From Laspinema sp. D2d (GTDB lineage Bacteria > Cyanobacteriota > Cyanobacteriia > Cyanobacteriales > Laspinemataceae): 64,000 nucleotides of DNA. The translations under genes and the position numbers were made by a program. The stretch spans positions 62,001 to 126,000 of the forward strand of contig NZ_JAMXFC010000014.1 in the NCBI RefSeq assembly GCF_025370755.1. The letters run 5' to 3'. The notes beneath the pieces were generated by a model. It was not told where the DNA came from and made no database searches. It worked only from the letters and a program-made list of their open reading frames with translations. Below, in pieces: positions 63,169-64,000 of the stretch. How positions within the stretch are numbered: the stretch's first letter is position 1; every line of letters begins with the position of its first letter.

Positions 63169-64000
63169 CGCTCCCTCCGTAATTTCTGGTTCTAAAGGTT
63201 TGGCGTATAATTCATCGTTCTTTTAATGCCAAGATGCTGTTGGCAAGGTGAGTGAATTATTAAGAGTAAACCCATAAAACTTAACAAATTGATAATAATG
63301 GTTATTCTCTAGGGTCATAAATGGTCTGTCATGAGATTGTCCCGATCGCTACTCCTTTATATTGCTCTATATTGCTCTAATTTATCCAAACCTGACGGGT
63401 CTATTAAGAGGATGCACCATTTCGTGAACTTTGGAACTGACATGGAATTCGCCCTGGGTAGGGCATCCATACTGGGGAGGGTGCTGATACTAGATCAGCC
63501 TTGGTTCTAACCGGATTCCGTTTGACAACCGGACTAGCGGGGAACTAGACCGTTTGGGTGGGAATCGAGCGGCTAGAACTGGCTTGAGCAAACCTCTGCC
63601 GATTTGCGATCGCTTTTTTACATTAGGGTTGGTAAAAACCCAAAGGATCTCTATCATCGCACGGGCCAAGCTCAGTGCGATCGCAAAATTCTGTTGAACA
63701 CAGAGTCAAGACTCCTGTTCTCAGGGGTTCATAGAATCGGACCTCGAAATTGCCTGGACTGCTTAAACCTGAGTTGTTTGGACCCATTCACTTTTATTGG
63801 GTCAAATTTCCGCCTCATGACATCACTAAACAGAATCAATCGCTGATTATATCATTGATTTTAGGGCCATAAACGAGAGGTCAGTCAGGATTTTAGCTGT
63901 TCCCGAACTTCCCGATCATTTTTGAGCGAGTCCTCAAGGTAGAGGCAAGCAAGCGAATCGCCTCTACCTTTAGAGAGAAAATGTCCCGGCTCTATTCCAT
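63169..64000. other. Gene-free right edge
   Basis: No convincing gene. The 80-codon frame at 63604-63846 lacks domain features. Several short repeats occur (TATATTGCTCTA, twice near 63358-63379). The promoter of the receiver gene should lie near 63169-63300, an AT-rich stretch. Confidence 0.4.

Noticed and set aside
63604-63846. 80-codon frame at the right edge
   Set aside because: No start signal or recognisable protein features.

Overview
The window is chromosomal DNA from a cyanobacterium, most likely a filamentous Oscillatoriales-type strain (phylum firm, order tentative). Evidence: allophycocyanin genes with the ApcE core-membrane linker, a cyanobacterial atp operon with separate b and b' subunits plus atp1, system II cytochrome c maturation genes, Fut-type iron transport, an SLH/OprB-type porin, a group 2 sigma factor, and the palindrome GCGATCGC (HIP1) scattered throughout. 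No rRNA, tRNA or convincing CRISPR array was seen.

Layout. 0.8-7.2 kb: membrane-anchored coiled-coil protein, queF, ccsB and ccdA, a Uma2 nuclease, ftsW. 7.7-18.6 kb: phycobilisome core genes on the minus strand. apcE lies about 6.1 kb upstream of apcA-apcB-apcC, and the gap holds accessory genes: a Uma2 protein, a 1163-residue nuclease-methylase-specificity fusion, a possible IS1 relic and a DUF433/DUF5615 pair. ApcE has four linker repeats, predicting a five-cylinder core. 19-22.6 kb: a methyltransferase and a row of toxin-antitoxin-like pairs, one with a BrnT toxin interrupted by an in-frame TGA. 22.7-28.8 kb: atp operon (atp1, a, c, b', b, delta, alpha, gamma).

29.2-40.7 kb is dominated by iron genes: a ferric-iron ABC transporter (two binding proteins, permease, ATPase), an outer-membrane porin, a [2Fe-2S] thioredoxin-like ferredoxin, a Dps ferritin and a Fur regulator. 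A Fur-box-like sequence and a perfect 13-bp inverted repeat lie in the 1.3-kb gap between the transporter and the porin. 41-46 kb: carB and a group 2 sigma factor. 46-52.5 kb: a Uma2 protein and two paralogous histidine kinases, one a two-receiver hybrid and one a CHASE/PAS sensor without receiver. 53-56.4 kb: a dnaK3-dnaJ pair; DnaK carries five 13-residue repeats near its C-terminus. 57-63 kb: a small winged-helix-like protein, a VanW protein, an MmeI-like restriction-methylation enzyme, a cytosine-5 methyltransferase and a CheY-like receiver.

Intergenic spaces hold several dispersed repeat families: a MITE-like element with perfect 42-bp inverted arms (copies near 7.3 and 29 kb, tandem half copies near 20.3 kb), an AGAAACCGGGTTTCT-type inverted-repeat element (5.9, 40.8 and, reversed, 62.6 kb), and CCCCCATCT/GATGGGGGA tracts (3.8, 7.6, 39.8 kb). 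I found no clearly new multigene system. The most unusual items are the split apc cluster with its single-chain R-M-S protein, the interrupted BrnT, the iron neighbourhood, the paired kinases and the repeat-bearing DnaK3.
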